From JBBKWQ01 sp037969115 (GTDB lineage: Bacteria > Actinomycetota > Acidimicrobiia > Acidimicrobiales > Ilumatobacteraceae), in contig JBBKWQ010000276.1 of the NCBI GenBank assembly GCA_037969115.1, positions 1 through 32,162 on the forward strand: a DNA stretch of 32,162 nucleotides. Direction: 5' to 3'. Positions 22,676 to 29,676 of the stretch are shown in pieces. Within the stretch, counting starts at the first letter, position 1. The number at the start of each line of letters is the position of its first letter. Made by a program: the position numbers and the translations under genes. The notes under the pieces are model-generated. The model ran no database searches. It worked only from the letters and a program-made list of their open reading frames with translations, and was not told the DNA's origin.

Positions 22676-23204
22676 GGTCTGCATTCTGCCCGATTTCGTC
22701 ACCGGAAGTGGTGACATGCGGTGTTTCGCCGTCGCGGCGCAGCGAGAAGTCGCCATGGCGCGCCGCCCACAGTCCGTTCAGTCCGAAGCCGAGCATCGGC
22801 ACCAGAAAGCCGACCGTGAGTGACGAGCCCGGGTTGCCGTCTGGACCGTTGGGCCTGGCGAACGTCGTGACGGCAGCGATCGTGACCTGGACGAGCAGCG
22901 CCGAATTCATGGTTCTGCGCACCAACGACGGCGTGGGCTCCCCCATCAGGAAGTACAGCTGTGACACCGAGATCTCGTCGGATCGGCTGCGCTGCACGGC
23001 GATCCAGTACGACCACAAGAACGCGAAAACGCCGACTGCGAACAGCGCGAACGCGGTGACGGCGCCCACCCACTGCGCTGCCGTATCGAACGACGCGGCC
23101 GCATAGATCGCAGTCGCCCCGAACAGGGCCGTCAGCACGAGGTCGGCCCTGATGATCCGTTCACCTGGCTGCGAACGAGTGCGAGGGTCAGTCGTGCGGG
23201 TCAT
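22668..23204 (-). CDS. Four-helix membrane protein, unknown function
   Basis: A 178-residue integral membrane protein. Hydrophobic segments lie at about residues 20-38, 44-66, 98-112 and 127-145. Between helices two and three a loop (QRSRSDEISVSQLYFLMGE, then VRRTMNSALLVQV) looks conserved. The C-terminus is hydrophilic. The ATG start has GGAG four bases upstream and lies 22 bp after the glycosyltransferase stop, so it belongs to the queG-to-glucokinase unit. No family with known function is recognised; similar proteins near PimB-type genes occur in actinomycetes (recalled). Confidence 0.8.
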   Translation of the reverse strand: MTRTTDPRTRSQPGERIIRADLVLTALFGATAIYAAASFDTAAQWVGAVTAFALFAVGVFAFLWSYWIAVQRSRSDEISVSQLYFLMGEPTPSLVRRTMNSALLVQVTIAAVTTFARPNGPDGNPGSSLTVGFLVPMLGFGLNGLWAARHGDFSLRRDGETPHVTTSGDEIGQNADHG

Positions 23205-23226
23205 CGGCTCCAGTGTGCCATCGGGT

Positions 23227-24372
23227 TCACGGGTCGACACCGTCGCCCAGCGCCGTGCCGACGCCGAGTGCGGTGCCCAGTCGGCGAGCCAAGACGTCGT
23301 AGTCGAACTCGGCGACGGCCCGCGAGCGGGACGCGTGACCCATCGAGCGGCGACGATCCGGGTCGTCGAGCAGCTCCACGAAGGCCTCACAGACCGCATC
23401 GACGCTGTTCGGGTCGCGCACGACGATTCCGGTCTGACCGTCGACGACAGCTTCGGCTGCTCCCCCGCTCTCACCGGCCACCTGTGGAATGCCGCAGGCA
23501 GCTGCCTCCACGAACACGATCCCGAACCCCTCCTGCTCCAGGCCGCCCCAACGCGTCCGGCAGATCATCGCCGACAAATCGGCGGCGCCGTACATGAGCG
23601 GAAGGTCGTCGTTCGACAATCGACCGAGCAGCTTCACCGGCGCATCGAGATCGGCGGCGAGACGACGCAGACGATCGGCGTCGCGTCCGACGCCCCCGAT
23701 GGCGAGCACGAGATCTGGCCGCGACGGCGCCAGTCGAGCTGCAGCTCTGATCGCGATGTCGAAGCCCTTGCGCGGCACCAATCGCGAGATCGACACGATC
23801 AGCTCGGCCGACTCGGCGATGCCGAAACGTTTCCTCGTCGCGTTGCGTTCGGCGGTCGAACTCGGGCGAAAGCGACTGGTATCGACCCCGGGCGGAACGA
23901 TGGTGACCGGAAGCGGACGACCCACGGCACGCTCGGCCTCCGCCGCCGAATATCCACCCGCAGCGATGACGTGCCGGGCACCCCGCAGCACATAGGCCAG
24001 GCCCTGTTTGGCCACGGGTATGCGTCCTGGCACCGTGACCTCGGCACCGTGGAGCACCACCGCGTACGGCAGATCGAGCGACGGTCCGATGAGACCGACC
24101 GGTACCGCTGGGTCGAGCACGACGAGTTCGGCACCGATGTCGCGAGCGAGGTTGTTGACGCGCCGGATCATCAACGGATGCGGGAGCAGGACCGGTTCGG
24201 TCACTCGTTCGACTCGGAACGGCTGCGCCCGGTCGAACGCGGCCGCTCCCTCGTACGGACTCGTGAGCACGGCGAACTGATCGGCCGGCAGCCGCCGCCA
24301 CCATTCCCAGAGCAACGACTGGATCCCGCCGATCTTGGGCGGGAAGTCGTTCGTGACGAGTAGATGTTTCAC
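23227..24372 (-). CDS. GT4 glycosyltransferase, PimB-like mannosyltransferase
   Basis: A GT-B fold transferase of 381 residues. It opens VKHLLVTNDFPPKIGGIQSL (residues 1-20), the signature of PimB-type phosphatidylinositol mannosyltransferases. His108 (VVLHGAEV) sits at the acceptor site, SRLVPRKGFD (196-205) binds the nucleotide phosphate, and E281-x7-E289 in EGFGIVFVEAAACGIPQVAG is the donor-binding EX7E motif. All expected residues are present. It is coupled to queG by a GTGA overlap. In mycobacteria PimB adds the second mannose to phosphatidylinositol at the cytoplasmic membrane face; that this organism makes the same lipid is inferred. Confidence 0.9.
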   Translation of the reverse strand: MKHLLVTNDFPPKIGGIQSLLWEWWRRLPADQFAVLTSPYEGAAAFDRAQPFRVERVTEPVLLPHPLMIRRVNNLARDIGAELVVLDPAVPVGLIGPSLDLPYAVVLHGAEVTVPGRIPVAKQGLAYVLRGARHVIAAGGYSAAEAERAVGRPLPVTIVPPGVDTSRFRPSSTAERNATRKRFGIAESAELIVSISRLVPRKGFDIAIRAAARLAPSRPDLVLAIGGVGRDADRLRRLAADLDAPVKLLGRLSNDDLPLMYGAADLSAMICRTRWGGLEQEGFGIVFVEAAACGIPQVAGESGGAAEAVVDGQTGIVVRDPNSVDAVCEAFVELLDDPDRRRSMGHASRSRAVAEFDYDVLARRLGTALGVGTALGDGVDP

Positions 24373-25466
24373 GACCGGTTCGTGACCACGATGTCGGCTT
24401 GGGCGTCGTCGTCGATTCCGAGTCGCCGTGAGGCCCACCGGGCATGTTCGGCCAGCAGTTCGTCTGCATCGGAGCGATATCGGGCGAGTGTCGCGAGCGT
24501 TCGTGGGTCGGACGTCTCGCCGGTGTTGCCCAGCACGATCAGCGCGTTGCGCCGCCACCAGACCGGATTGCGATCGGCGAGGTACCAGCGGCCGAATCGC
24601 TCGATCAGTTCGTCGTCGGAGGCATCGAGCAGATCGAGTACGTCGACCCACGCGTCGATTCGCTCACCGGTTTCACTCTCCGAGTCGAGGTGCACGGTAT
24701 GGCGATGACCGAATCGCACGGTGGGCGGGCAGACCTCTTGGCAGTCGTCACAGCCGTAGATGCGGTCACCCAGCGCCTCGCGATACTCGGCCGGAAACGT
24801 CCCGGGCTGCTGCGCCAACCACGCGAGGCACCGGTTTGCATCGACGACGCCCGGCGCGACGATCGCCCCCGTCGGGCAGATGTCGATACAACGGCGGCAC
24901 GTGCCGCAGCCGTCGGCGACCGGTCTCGACACGGGATAGTCGGCGGTGGTGATGATCGAGCCGAGCACGAAATAGCTCCCGGCTCCGGGAATCAGGATGT
25001 TGGCATTCTTGCCGAACCAACCGAGGCCACCGAGGTACGCGACCTCGCGATCGACGATCGAGTTGTCATCGGCGAACGCCACGGCCCGGTGACCGGAGCG
25101 ACGAAGCCGCAGCGCGATCTCGCGTAGCCCGGCGCGAAGAGGTGCGTAGTGATCGACCCACGCATAACGCCCGACGCTCGCCTGCGGACCGGCCGGACGT
25201 GGAGGCATCTCGTCGGCCTGGTACGGCCGGGCGGCGACAATGATCGATCGGGCGTCTTCGACAGCGCGCGCCGGGTCGGTGGAGCGGTCGGGATTGCGGT
25301 ACGTGAACTCCATGCCGGCGTGCAGACCGGCCGCCTTGCGTTCGTGCAGCGCCGTTCGAGCACGTTCGAGCACCGTTGCCGGTGCAACGCCGATGTGTTC
25401 GATGCCATGAGCGCGTGCCATCGAGGTGATCTCGTCGATGCTGGGCAGCGGCTCGGGTCGGCGCAC
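24369..25466 (-). CDS. queG: Epoxyqueuosine reductase QueG
   Basis: Reduces epoxyqueuosine to queuosine in tRNA, using cobalamin and two [4Fe-4S] clusters. The 365-residue protein has the N-terminal DUF1730 region with GRYAWVDHYAPLR, the catalytic segment DDNSIVDREVAYLGGLGWFG (Asp139), first cluster ligands C187/C190/C193/C197 (CGTCRRCIDICPTGAI) and second-cluster ligands C213, C239, C242, C246 (YGCDDCQEVCP). A HEAT-like C-terminal region with NPVWWRRNALIVLGNTG follows. The GTG start at 25466 has TACCCT six bases upstream. It heads a five-gene minus-strand unit whose other members serve sugar and envelope metabolism. Confidence 0.95.
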   Translation of the reverse strand: MRRPEPLPSIDEITSMARAHGIEHIGVAPATVLERARTALHERKAAGLHAGMEFTYRNPDRSTDPARAVEDARSIIVAARPYQADEMPPRPAGPQASVGRYAWVDHYAPLRAGLREIALRLRRSGHRAVAFADDNSIVDREVAYLGGLGWFGKNANILIPGAGSYFVLGSIITTADYPVSRPVADGCGTCRRCIDICPTGAIVAPGVVDANRCLAWLAQQPGTFPAEYREALGDRIYGCDDCQEVCPPTVRFGHRHTVHLDSESETGERIDAWVDVLDLLDASDDELIERFGRWYLADRNPVWWRRNALIVLGNTGETSDPRTLATLARYRSDADELLAEHARWASRRLGIDDDAQADIVVTNRS

Positions 25467-25472
25467 ACCGCC

Positions 25473-25478
25473 AGGGTA
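25473..25478 (-). promoter_or_regulatory. -10 element for the queG operon
   Basis: TACCCT on the minus strand, six bases before the GTG at 25466; the same hexamer as before moxR. Confidence 0.55.
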
Positions 25479-25515
25479 GGCGCCTGCCGTCGGATCGACG
25501 CCGAATCGCTCCGGG

Positions 25516-25722
25516 TCATCCGGCCCGACGGAACTGCAGTTCCGGAATGAGCCCGGCCTTGGTGAAGAGCCGGACGATCCGTTCAGCTTGCACGTCGAGT
25601 TCGAGTGGCTGGTCGGCCGCGCTGTGATCGGACCGCAACACGAACGTCACCACACAGTCGCTACAGACGGAGGTGCACTGCATGGCGCAGTCGTCGCACG
25701 AGATGTTCAACATGTGGATCAT
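25516..25722 (-). CDS. Cysteine-cluster small protein, unknown function (68 aa)
   Basis: A tiny protein whose N-terminus carries five cysteines in a symmetric pattern: C9-x2-C12-x3-C16-x3-C20-x2-C23 (CDDCAMQCTSVCSDC). A strand VVTFVLRSD and a short helix RIVRLFTKAGLIPELQFRR follow. The spacing suggests a metal or iron-sulphur site. I recall similar actinomycete mini-proteins with CDDC and CxDC pairs, of unknown role; here an extra cysteine lies between the pairs. ATG at 25713, preceded at seven bases by CAGGAT, is an alternative start, and a longer form from 25770 is less likely. It is divergent from the PhyH operon (77 bp) and is read toward queG. Confidence 0.75.
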   Translation of the reverse strand: MIHMLNISCDDCAMQCTSVCSDCVVTFVLRSDHSAADQPLELDVQAERIVRLFTKAGLIPELQFRRAG

Positions 25723-25787
25723 CCTGACGAGGGGGTGTGACGTGGTTTCGGCCTCCGTTCGAGCCGACACGAGAACCAGGAGCGCAA

Positions 25788-25793
25788 TAGTCT
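25788..25793 (+). promoter_or_regulatory. -10 element for the PhyH-PanB-like-aldolase-iolB operon
   Basis: TAGTCT lies six bases before the ATG at 25800. A partial -35, CCGACA (25764-25769), lies 18 bases upstream. It implies a leaderless operon message; a 5-bp inverted repeat (TCGGC at 25748-25752, GCCGA at 25763-25767) overlaps the -35 region and might be an operator half-site pair. Confidence 0.55.
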
Positions 25794-25799
25794 TCGATC

Positions 25800-26990
25800 A
25801 TGTCTGCGACCCATGTGCCAACCGTTGGTCGATCTCCGTGGATGAATGACGGTGACCTCGACCTCGACGAGTTCCGAAGGCTGATCGGCCGGGTGACCTC
25901 GGCGGCGGACGTACCGCAGGCTTCCGAACTCGTGAACGACATTCCGGTCTACGACAGCAGCACGTTCGAGTCGGTCGCCGACGACCCGGTCGCGCGTCGA
26001 ACGCTGATGGCCGAGATCATCGGCGTGCTCGTCGACGGCGCCGGAGTGATGGCGATCCGGCAGGCCGTCCCCGACCGAGCCGTGCTCGACGCAGCAACGG
26101 CGGCCTTCTTCGACATCATCGATCGCGAGAAGCGCGCGGGAAAGGCCCCCGAAGATCACTTCGCCAGACCGGGCGACAACGATCGAGTCTGGAACACCCA
26201 CGAAAAGCTCTGTCTGTACGACCCCGATCTCTTCACGCGCTACTACTCCAGCACCACCATCGCCACCGTGTGTGAGGCGTACCTCGGGCCGGGTTATCAG
26301 CTCACCGCTCAGGTCAACGTGGTCAACCCGGGCGGCAAGGCCCAGTCCCCGCACCGCGACTACCACCTCGGCTTCCTCGAGCCGGCCCAGACGTACGGGT
26401 ATGCGCGCCACGTTCACCAGATGTCACAACTCCTCACCTTGCAAGGGGCGGTGGTGCACACCGACACGCCCATCGAGGCCGGCCCGACGAAAGTGCTGCC
26501 GTTCTCGCAGCACTTCGACGCGGGGTTCGCCGCCTACACCGACCCGCGATTCGCGCACGAATTCGAACAGTCGTTCCGACAGGTTCCACTCTCGGCCGGC
26601 GATGTCGTGTTCTTCAACCCAGCGCTGTTCCATGCCGCAGGCGACAACCGAACGTCCGACCTGCGTCGCATGAACAATCTGTTGCAGATCTCGTCCGCGT
26701 TCGGCCGCGCCATGGAGTTCCGCGACACCGATGCGATGTGCCGGGCGGCGTATCCCGTGATGCAGCGACTCGCAGCCGGTGACGATCGACGAGCGCTCGA
26801 GAACGTGATCGCCGCCGTTGCCGAGGGATACGCATTCCCCACGAGTCTCGATACCGACCCGAACGTGGGTGGTCTGGCACCGAAGACGCAGGCCGATCTG
26901 GTGCGAACTGCGCTCACCGAAGGGTGGTCGAGCGACGCGCTCGACGAAGCGCTCACCGCCCGATCACGTCGAATGCGCGCTCGCGACTGA
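25800..26990 (+). CDS. Phytanoyl-CoA dioxygenase (PhyH) family oxygenase
   Basis: PhyH enzymes are Fe(II)/2-oxoglutarate oxygenases that hydroxylate or demethylate small molecules. The 396-residue protein has the double-stranded beta-helix iron triad: His185 and Asp187 in SPHRDYHLGF, and His278 in NPALFHAAGDNRT, with Arg284 positioned to bind 2-oxoglutarate. TPIEAGPTKVLPFSQHFDAG and PLSAGDVVFFNPALFH are family-like. It is longer than the average PhyH (about 280), with extra N-terminal and C-terminal segments. It opens an operon with a PanB-like protein, an aldolase and IolB, so the substrate may be an inositol or inositol derivative; no substrate can be read from sequence. Confidence 0.88.
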   Translation: MSATHVPTVGRSPWMNDGDLDLDEFRRLIGRVTSAADVPQASELVNDIPVYDSSTFESVADDPVARRTLMAEIIGVLVDGAGVMAIRQAVPDRAVLDAATAAFFDIIDREKRAGKAPEDHFARPGDNDRVWNTHEKLCLYDPDLFTRYYSSTTIATVCEAYLGPGYQLTAQVNVVNPGGKAQSPHRDYHLGFLEPAQTYGYARHVHQMSQLLTLQGAVVHTDTPIEAGPTKVLPFSQHFDAGFAAYTDPRFAHEFEQSFRQVPLSAGDVVFFNPALFHAAGDNRTSDLRRMNNLLQISSAFGRAMEFRDTDAMCRAAYPVMQRLAAGDDRRALENVIAAVAEGYAFPTSLDTDPNVGGLAPKTQADLVRTALTEGWSSDALDEALTARSRRMRARD

Positions 26991-27047
26991 GCACCCCACC
27001 GACAACAGCAAGCCACCGCCAGCCACCACCGACGAGACGAGAGCTCC

Positions 27048-27845
27048 GTGAATCGAACCCGCAAGACCGTTGCCGATCTGCGTGCACTGAAGGGTCAACG
27101 CCAACTCACCATGGTGTACGTCGAGTCGCTCGACGAGGCGCGTGCCTGTTCCGAGGCAGGAATCGACGTGCTGTCCATCGAGACGCCGCGGTGGAGTCCC
27201 GAGATGCGCGATGCGGCAGGCGATTGTTTCGTCCAGGTCGGGCTGCAGTACGGCCGTCTCGCGACCACGGACGACTACCTGCGCGCGGGTCACGACGCGC
27301 TGTTGACCGGTGGCGACTGCTGCTATTGCGCTGCGAGTAACCAGGTCATCGAGCGCTTGTCGATCGAAGGCATCCCCGTGGTCGGCCACGCCGGCTTGAT
27401 TCCGTCTCGACGTACGTGGACGGGAGGGTTCCGAGCCGTGGGCACCACACTCGAATCGGCCACACTGGTGCTCGAGCAGGTGAAGGCACTCGAATCGGCC
27501 GGTGCCTTCGCAGCCGAAATCGAGGTGGTTCCGGAAGCGGTCGCCAGCGAGATCGCTGCGCGAACCTCGATGCTGCTGTTCTCGATGGGGGCCGGCACCG
27601 GCTGCGACGCGCAGTACCTCTTCTCGTGCGACATCCTCGGATACACGGACGGGCACGTGCCTCGGCACGCGAGGGAGTACCGCAACTTCCGGGCCGAGCA
27701 CGATCGACTGCAACGAGAGCGGGTCGCCGCGTTCGCCGAGTTCCGGGACGACGTCGGAAACGGTTCGTACCCGCTGGCCGAGCATCTCGTTCCCGTCGAC
27801 GACGAAGTCGTCCAGGCCTTTCGCGGGCTCCTGGGTGAGGCGTGA
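27048..27845 (+). CDS. PanB-like (ketopantoate hydroxymethyltransferase family) TIM barrel lacking metal ligands
   Basis: A 265-residue barrel clearly related to PanB in its second half: GIPVVGHAGLIPSRRTWTGG (108-127), the catalytic-glutamate segment IEVVPEAVA (Glu159), MGAGTGCDAQYLFSCDILG and GHVPRHAREYRNF. In the first half the family's metal and substrate residues are gone. GDS becomes ETP (45-47), the LADLPF aspartate is replaced by glycine in VGLQYG, and the VKIEGG segment has become LLTGGDCCYC (86-94), rich in cysteine. True ketopantoate synthesis is therefore unlikely. It starts at GTG 27048, 57 bp after the oxygenase gene, and is followed 12 bp later by the aldolase. A changed catalytic role in the inositol-type operon is inferred. 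Confidence 0.82.
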   Translation: MNRTRKTVADLRALKGQRQLTMVYVESLDEARACSEAGIDVLSIETPRWSPEMRDAAGDCFVQVGLQYGRLATTDDYLRAGHDALLTGGDCCYCAASNQVIERLSIEGIPVVGHAGLIPSRRTWTGGFRAVGTTLESATLVLEQVKALESAGAFAAEIEVVPEAVASEIAARTSMLLFSMGAGTGCDAQYLFSCDILGYTDGHVPRHAREYRNFRAEHDRLQRERVAAFAEFRDDVGNGSYPLAEHLVPVDDEVVQAFRGLLGEA

Positions 27846-27857
27846 GAGGCTGAGATC

Positions 27858-28757
27858 GTGACCCTCGACTACGCCACCCTCCGCTCGCTACGCGCAGAAG
27901 ACCCCGACGCGGTGATCCGGGCGGCGGCGGAACGAGTTCGTCCCACTTCGCTGCTCCCCGGCGACGGCAAACTGATGTTGATCGCGGCCGACCACCCGGC
28001 ACGCAACGCCTTCGCCGTCGACGGTGACCCGATGGCGATGGCCGATCGCGAAGTCCTGCTCGATCGCCTCGTCGAGGCGATCGGACGGCCGGGAGTCGAC
28101 GGCGTACTCGGCACCGCCGACATCCTCGACGACCTCCTGCTGCTCGGCGTACTCGACGGCAAGGTCGTCATCGGCTCGATGAACCGCGGCGGACTCGCCG
28201 GGGCATCGTTCGAGTTCGACGACCGGTTCGCCGCGTACGACGCCGACACGATTGCCGCGATGGGTTTCCAAGGCGGCAAGATGCTGACTCGCATTGCGCT
28301 CGACGACGACCGCACTGCCGACACACTCGCCGCCACTGCACAGGCCGTGAACGACCTCGCGGACGCCGGGCTGATGGCAATGGTCGAGCCGTTCATGTCG
28401 GAACGCATCGACGGCAAGGTACGCAACGTGTTGTCGACCGATGCAGTGATGAAGTCGATGGGCATCGCCGCCGCGCTCGGACGGACCAGCCGCCACACCT
28501 GGCTGAAGGTTCCCGTGGTCGCCGACATGGATCGCGTCATGACCGCCACGACGATGCCGACGTTGTTGCTCGGTGGAGATCCGTCCGGCGACCCGGCAGA
28601 TACCTATGCGAGCTGGGCGAGTGCGTTGGCGGCGCCCGGCGTGCGCGGCCTCATCGTCGGCCGATCGATGTTGTATCCACGCGTCGGCGACGTGTCGACA
28701 GCAGTCGACACCGCAACCGCGTTGGTGCACCCCGCAGCATCGAACGTCGGATCATGA
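27858..28757 (+). CDS. Cgl0159-family (beta/alpha)8 aldolase-like protein
   Basis: A 299-residue TIM-barrel protein of the DeoC/LacD aldolase superfamily, of the kind found in actinomycete inositol-catabolic clusters (Cgl0159 family), where it is thought to cleave a deoxy-keto-gluconate phosphate. Visible landmarks are LMLIAADHPARN (39-50), the loop SMNRGGLAGASFEFDDRF, GGKMLTRI (Lys141), MVEPFMSE (Glu177) and HTWLKVPVV, whose Lys217 occupies the position of the Schiff-base lysine in class I aldolases. LLLGGDPSGDP then binds phosphate. The GTG start has GAGAGG upstream, and the stop overlaps the iolB ATG (ATGA). The aldol substrate is inferred from context. Confidence 0.85.
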   Translation: MTLDYATLRSLRAEDPDAVIRAAAERVRPTSLLPGDGKLMLIAADHPARNAFAVDGDPMAMADREVLLDRLVEAIGRPGVDGVLGTADILDDLLLLGVLDGKVVIGSMNRGGLAGASFEFDDRFAAYDADTIAAMGFQGGKMLTRIALDDDRTADTLAATAQAVNDLADAGLMAMVEPFMSERIDGKVRNVLSTDAVMKSMGIAAALGRTSRHTWLKVPVVADMDRVMTATTMPTLLLGGDPSGDPADTYASWASALAAPGVRGLIVGRSMLYPRVGDVSTAVDTATALVHPAASNVGS

Positions 28758-29650
28758 CACGTCGACACATTCCGGCCGGCACGCTCACTGACGGAACCGA
28801 TCCTGTGCGGCTCCGGCCCGACGACGCCGGGTGGGCGCACTCCGGTCTTCGGGTCGTGACCCTGCAGCCAGGCGCGGCCAGGGCGTTCGAGACCGGTGAC
28901 GACGAAGTCATCGTGCTGCCGCTCTCCGCGACCGACCTCACCATCGACGCCGCCGGCGAGCACTTTCGCGTCGACGGTCGCTCGAGCGTGTTCGCCCGCG
29001 TCACCGACTTCGTATACGTCGGCCGCGACACCACGTGGAACATCACGAGCGTTTCGGGCGGTGATGTCGCGGTGTGTTCAGCACGTTGCGGACGCCAGCT
29101 CGCGCCGAAATACGGCCCGGCCGACGGAGTCTCGGTCGAGGTGCGCGGCGCTGGTCCCGCGACGCGGCAGGTGACCAACTTCGCGAGCCCGGACACATGG
29201 AGCCATGCCGACAAGGTCATGTGTGTCGAGCTTCTGACCCCCGACGGCAACTGGTCGAGCTATCCGCCGCACCGTCACGACGACTCCCCCGAATGTCCGG
29301 TGAACAACGAGGAGATCTACTACTTTCGCATCGGTCGAGCCGGCACGACGCAGGACGACGACACCGGTTTCGGTATGCACCGCACCTACACGGACGACGG
29401 ACTCGTCGACGACAACATCGCCGTCCGCAACGGCGATGTGTACCTCGTGCCTCGCGGCTACCACGGGCCCTGCATCGCGGCGCCGGGCTACACGATGTAT
29501 TACCTCAACGTCCTCGCCGGTCCGGGCGGCGAACGTTCGATGGCGTTCTGCGACGACCCGACGCATCATTGGGTCCGCGACTCGTGGGCCGACATGGCAA
29601 CCGACCCCCGCTGTCCGATGACCACAGCCGACGGCATCGTCGAGAGTTGA
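28754..29650 (+). CDS. iolB: 5-deoxy-glucuronate isomerase IolB
   Basis: Isomerises 5-deoxy-D-glucuronate to 2-deoxy-5-keto-D-gluconate in inositol breakdown. The 298-residue bicupin carries the metal-site motif YPPHRHDDSPECPVNNEEIY (170-189; His173, His175, Glu186/187) and the fourth ligand His237 in VPRGYHGPC, followed by YTMYYLNVLAGP; these are the standard IolB features. The length is normal. It is coupled to the aldolase gene by ATGA and is the last gene of the operon. The kinase IolC, dehydratase IolE, hydrolase IolD and dehydrogenases are not in this window and would have to be encoded elsewhere. Confidence 0.94.
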   Translation: MTRRHIPAGTLTDGTDPVRLRPDDAGWAHSGLRVVTLQPGAARAFETGDDEVIVLPLSATDLTIDAAGEHFRVDGRSSVFARVTDFVYVGRDTTWNITSVSGGDVAVCSARCGRQLAPKYGPADGVSVEVRGAGPATRQVTNFASPDTWSHADKVMCVELLTPDGNWSSYPPHRHDDSPECPVNNEEIYYFRIGRAGTTQDDDTGFGMHRTYTDDGLVDDNIAVRNGDVYLVPRGYHGPCIAAPGYTMYYLNVLAGPGGERSMAFCDDPTHHWVRDSWADMATDPRCPMTTADGIVES

Positions 29651-29658
29651 CGATGTCG
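29632..29658 (+). terminator. Terminator hairpin overlapping the iolB stop
   Basis: CGGCATCGTC (29632-29641) pairs with GACGATGTCG (29649-29658) around a 7-base loop, ten pairs with one G-U in the plus-strand RNA. The stop codon (29648-29650) lies at the loop/stem border. No T-tract follows. Confidence 0.5.
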
Positions 29659-29661
29659 GAC

Positions 29662-29676
29662 CGCCACTCAGTGGCG
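29662..29676. terminator. Palindrome centred on the NYN gene stop codon
   Basis: CGCCACT-C-AGTGGCG is a 15-base near-perfect palindrome whose centre is the stop codon of the minus-strand NYN gene (29668-29670). With the adjacent iolB hairpin it gives two structures in the 17-bp convergent gap. Confidence 0.4.

Noticed and set aside
23152..24363. 403-codon plus-strand open frame opposite the PimB-like gene
   Set aside because: Antisense to a gene with every GT4 motif in place; no independent coding evidence.
27048..27845. Annotation as panB (pantothenate synthesis)
   Set aside because: Metal and substrate residues are missing, and the gene lies in an iolB operon rather than with panC or panD.
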